From contig CANJKY010000177.1 of assembly GCA_947474875.1 (NCBI GenBank), positions 1 through 7,186 of the forward strand: a stretch of DNA of 7,186 nucleotides. Reading direction: 5' to 3'. Position 1 is the first letter of the stretch, and the number at the start of each line of letters is the position of its first letter. Shown piece by piece: positions 5,506 through 7,186 of this stretch. A program made the position numbers and the translations under genes. Under the pieces are notes generated by a model. That model searched no databases. It was not told the origin of the DNA and worked only from the letters and a program-made list of their open reading frames with translations. The stretch is from Gemmataceae bacterium. GTDB taxonomy: Bacteria; Planctomycetota; Planctomycetia; Gemmatales; Gemmataceae.

Positions 5506-6502
5506 CGATCACCTCCCCGCCGCTTCGGCTGCACAGGGCCTGGAACACGGAGAACCGGGCGTTGTCCCGGTAGAAGCGGACGGACCCGTCCCCCATGAGG
5601 ACGTTCGCCCCTCCGGTGTGCTGGGCGTGCATCTGGTCGGTGTGCCCGCCCGGCCAGTTCGGCGGGTGGATGATCTGCGGGTCTTCGTAGATGGACGGGC
5701 CGCTGTTCGCCCCGACGTAGCTGCCGGCGTTGTCGTAGTTGATGCCGGTGCCGCCGGTGCCGGAGCTGGCGAACTCGTTGTAGGAGTAGTGCTTGGCCCC
5801 CGGGACGACGCCGGCCCACACCGCGTCGGCGAGATACGGGGTGCGCTCGCCGGCAAACACCGTGTTCGACAGGCCGTCGGTCACGTCTGCCTGCCTGACC
5901 TTGGAGTTACGGTACATGACCCCGTTACACCCCTTGACCGGGTCCTCGTAGTTCGTCGTCGCGGGCGACGACCAGATGTCGTTCCAGCCGATGTTGTGGA
6001 CGTAGTTCGCGCGGGCGAAGACGGCGTTGTTCAGCGTGTTCATGCTGATGTCGGTCACGCCCACCGTCGGCGTGTTCCCCGTCGCCGACGGGCAGAGGAA
6101 GATCGGCACCGGTGTTTTCACCTGCGCCGAGTTCGCCGCGTCCCAGCACGGCAGGTCCCAGCGGAGCGACTGGTGCAGGTTGCCCTGCTCGACGTAGGGC
6201 AGGAGGATCGCCAGCCACCCCCACCCCGGCCCCCAGTCCCCGGTCTGCGGGTCCTGGTAGCCGACGCCCGGCGTGCTGAGGTAGCCGGCCGGGTAACGGC
6301 CGTTTGCCCCCTCGTAGTTGTGCAGCGCCAGGCCGATCTGCTTGAGGTTGTTCTGGCACTGCATGCGTGCCGCCGCCTCCCGCACCTTCTGCACGGCCGG
6401 CAGGAGGAGGCCGATGAGGATCGCGATGATGGCGATCACCACCAACAGCTCGATCAGCGTAAACCCTCGGCGTCGTCCCAGGCGGGTGTTGAAGCACGCC
6501 AT
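5492..6502 (-). CDS. DUF1559 protein with prepilin-type N-terminus and H-X9-DG motif
   Basis: This encodes 336 residues, a normal length for the family. Residues 7-12 are basic (RLGRRR), then the prepilin peptidase motif G13|FTLIE with Glu18 at mature position +5, followed by a long hydrophobic helix (LLVVIAIIAILIGLLLPAV) and the amphipathic REAAARMQCQNNLKQIGLALHNY continuation typical of these proteins. It is therefore expected to be processed like a type IV pseudopilin and exposed outside the inner membrane. Near the C-terminus, H295-TGGANVLMG-D305-G306 is the H-X9-DG motif associated with this prepilin-type class, and the chain ends GGEVIGDDY as family members commonly do. The family is present in many copies in planctomycetes and its role is not established; pilus or secretion-related structures are the usual suggestion. 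The ATG at 6502 has a modest GGAG 8 nt upstream. The lipoprotein gene overlaps its 3' end, and the ATPase gene diverges from its 5' side. Confidence 0.95.
   Translation of the reverse strand: MACFNTRLGRRRGFTLIELLVVIAIIAILIGLLLPAVQKVREAAARMQCQNNLKQIGLALHNYEGANGRYPAGYLSTPGVGYQDPQTGDWGPGWGWLAILLPYVEQGNLHQSLRWDLPCWDAANSAQVKTPVPIFLCPSATGNTPTVGVTDISMNTLNNAVFARANYVHNIGWNDIWSSPATTNYEDPVKGCNGVMYRNSKVRQADVTDGLSNTVFAGERTPYLADAVWAGVVPGAKHYSYNEFASSGTGGTGINYDNAGSYVGANSGPSIYEDPQIIHPPNWPGGHTDQMHAQHTGGANVLMGDGSVRFYRDNARFSVFQALCSRSGGEVIGDDY
5507..5516 (-). promoter_or_regulatory. Full-length Shine-Dalgarno for the lipoprotein, inside the DUF1559 coding end
   Basis: Read on the minus strand this is GGAGGTGATC, complementary to the conserved 3' end of 16S rRNA over ten bases. 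GGAGG lies 6 nt before the GTG at 5505. The same bases encode part of the GGEVIGDD end of the DUF1559 protein. This element decides the GTG start over the ATG at 5481. Confidence 0.7.
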
Positions 6503-6567
6503 GCTTCAGTCTCCAGGGGTGGAGTGGAACTGCCTCGGCTAACCACGAACAACACGGAGTCGAGGTT

Positions 6568-6606
6568 ATTAGTCGAGACTAAGTAATTAGAGTAGCTTCG
6601 ACTAAT
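6568..6606. promoter_or_regulatory. Pair of related dyads, candidate operators
   Basis: Site A, ATTAGTCGAGACTAA (6568-6582), contains the palindrome TTAGTC-GA-GACTAA (6569-6582). Site B is on the opposite strand: read from 6606 down to 6593 it is ATTAGTCGAAGCTA. The two share ATTAGTCGA-N2-CTA in inverted orientation, with centres 23 bp apart, close to two helical turns. The two 9-bp arms (6568-6576 and 6598-6606) are perfect inverted copies. This looks like a binding site for one or two dimers of a repressor. The family of that protein is unknown and no regulator gene is present in the window. Confidence 0.5.
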
Positions 6607-6616
6607 TGAGTGTCAA
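6586..6616 (-). promoter_or_regulatory. Candidate sigma70-type promoter for the DUF1559 gene, 19-bp spacer
   Basis: On the minus strand TTGACA (6616-6611) is a perfect -35 and TCTAAT (6591-6586) matches TATAAT at five of six bases, with a 19-bp spacer. Dyad B lies within that spacer and dyad A just downstream, around the expected start point. A 19-bp spacer is longer than the usual 17 and is typical of promoters activated by MerR-type regulators, but the dyads are not a recognised MerR operator. The call rests on pattern alone. Confidence 0.35.
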
Positions 6617-6667
6617 CCGGTAACTCGCTCGCAATGCGACTGAGTGCCTCGTCTCCAGGAGCGGCCA

Positions 6668-7186
6668 ATGAACCAGCCATCTGCACCCCTCGCCTTTCGC
6701 ATCAACGGCATGGACTGCGCCGAGGAGGTGACCGTTCTCAAGCGGGAGCTCGGGCCGCTCGTGGGGGACGAAGCGAAGCTGTCGTTCGACGTGCTCAACG
6801 CCAAGATGAGTGTGGCCGCGGGCGTTAGCGTGTCGGCCGAGCAGATCCAGGCAGCGGTTGCCCGCACCGGCATGACCGCCCAGCCGTGGCGGGACGAGCC
6901 CGCCGCGGCGGGCGACGACGGGTTCTGGGAGCGAAACCGCCGCACAGTGCTGACGGCAACGAGCGGCGGGCTGCTGCTTGCCGGAGTACTTCTCCACGCC
7001 GCCCTGGCCGGGGCGAGGGCGGCGTTCATGGAGGACTCCACAACCCGCCCACCGCTTCTCGTCATCGCACTCTACGCGGTGGCCATCCTGGCCGGCGTGT
7101 GGACCGTCCTCCCCAAGGCGTGGATTGCTCTGAAGCACCTCCGCCCGGACATGAACCTGCTGATGGTGGTCGCCGTCACCGGGGCG
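6668..7186 (+). CDS. P1B-type heavy-metal-transporting ATPase, N-terminal part (truncated by window end)
   Basis: The frame is open from the ATG at 6668 to the right edge, 173 codons. AGGAG (6657-6661) lies 6 nt upstream and supports the start. Residues about 8-75 form an HMA-like metal-binding domain (LAFRINGMDCAEEVTVLKREL...LSFDVLNAKMSV...IQAAVARTGMTA). The usual CxxC is reduced to C17-A18-E19-E20. Two hydrophobic segments follow (about 95-115 and 128-150), then LKHLRPDMNLLMVVAVTGA, the conserved entry to the next helix in CadA/ZntA-type pumps. The GMDC form with Asp before Cys is typical of Zn/Cd/Pb ATPases, so export of Zn(II), Cd(II) or Pb(II) powered by ATP is likely. The CPC, DKTG and hinge motifs lie beyond the window, so substrate and integrity cannot be checked. 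With the CDF it makes a second metal exporter in this locus. Confidence 0.9.
   Translation, partial: MNQPSAPLAFRINGMDCAEEVTVLKRELGPLVGDEAKLSFDVLNAKMSVAAGVSVSAEQIQAAVARTGMTAQPWRDEPAAAGDDGFWERNRRTVLTATSGGLLLAGVLLHAALAGARAAFMEDSTTRPPLLVIALYAVAILAGVWTVLPKAWIALKHLRPDMNLLMVVAVTGA

Larger units (their letters stand above)
6503..6667. promoter_or_regulatory. Divergent intergenic region between DUF1559 and the metal ATPase
   Basis: This 165-bp region separates two divergent genes and must hold both start regions unless one lies inside a gene. Its middle, about 6565-6617, is the only clearly AT-rich patch in the window and contains the dyads described separately. GTCTCCAGG occurs near both ends (from 6509 and from 6651); at the right end it overlaps the ATPase ribosome binding site. 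I see no convincing -35/-10 pair on the plus strand. Confidence 0.55.

Noticed and set aside
5153..6586. Long plus-strand open frame of 477 codons opposite DUF1559
   Set aside because: It is antisense to a clear DUF1559 gene and the lipoprotein gene. The predicted protein is an Arg/Val/Asp-rich low-complexity chain typical of antisense frames in GC-rich DNA, without any domain.

Overview
The window is GC-rich DNA, most likely from a planctomycete of the Gemmata/Gemmataceae type. The strongest evidence is a complete DUF1559 protein with a pilin-like N-terminus and a C-terminal H-X9-DG motif, a family greatly expanded in Planctomycetes. A secreted His/Gly/Tyr-rich protein whose C-terminal domain resembles ones I recall from planctomycetes agrees with this. 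The taxonomic call is inferred from gene families; no rRNA or other marker gene is present.

Layout. 1-171 is the 3' end of a PilZ-like gene. 172-299 is intergenic and carries two consecutive perfect hairpins just before a strong ribosome binding site. 300-725 encodes a small secreted protein, followed by a terminator-like hairpin (741-768). 826-1554 encodes the secreted His-rich protein. 1597-1785 encodes a one-helix membrane peptide that overlaps by 4 nt (ATGA) with 1782-4160, a fused MFS-like transporter/spermidine synthase-like protein. 4275-5156 is a CzcD/ZitB-type cation diffusion facilitator. All of these lie on the plus strand. On the minus strand, a DUF1559 gene (6502-5492) overlaps a small lipoprotein gene (5505-5161), which ends 4 nt from the CDF stop in a tail-to-tail arrangement. 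6503-6667 is a divergent intergenic region with the only clearly AT-rich patch of the window and a pair of related dyads. A P1B-type heavy-metal ATPase starts at 6668 and runs off the right edge.

How the genes may work together. Two metal exporters (CDF and P1B-ATPase) lie near two secreted proteins with histidine-containing or histidine-rich segments, which suggests a metal handling or resistance neighbourhood with zinc-like ions as the probable substrate. The MFS/spermidine synthase-like fusion and its coupled small membrane protein sit inside this run without an obvious metal role. The DUF1559-lipoprotein pair is a separate minus-strand unit that shares its upstream region with the ATPase.

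The items most worth a second look are the paired dyads between DUF1559 and the ATPase, the altered metal-binding motif of the ATPase (GMDCAEE, lacking the second Cys), the loss of one acidic residue expected in the synthase half of the fusion, and a near-perfect Shine-Dalgarno sequence embedded in the codons for the DUF1559 C-terminus. I found no RNA gene, CRISPR array, insertion sequence or clearly novel multi-gene system.
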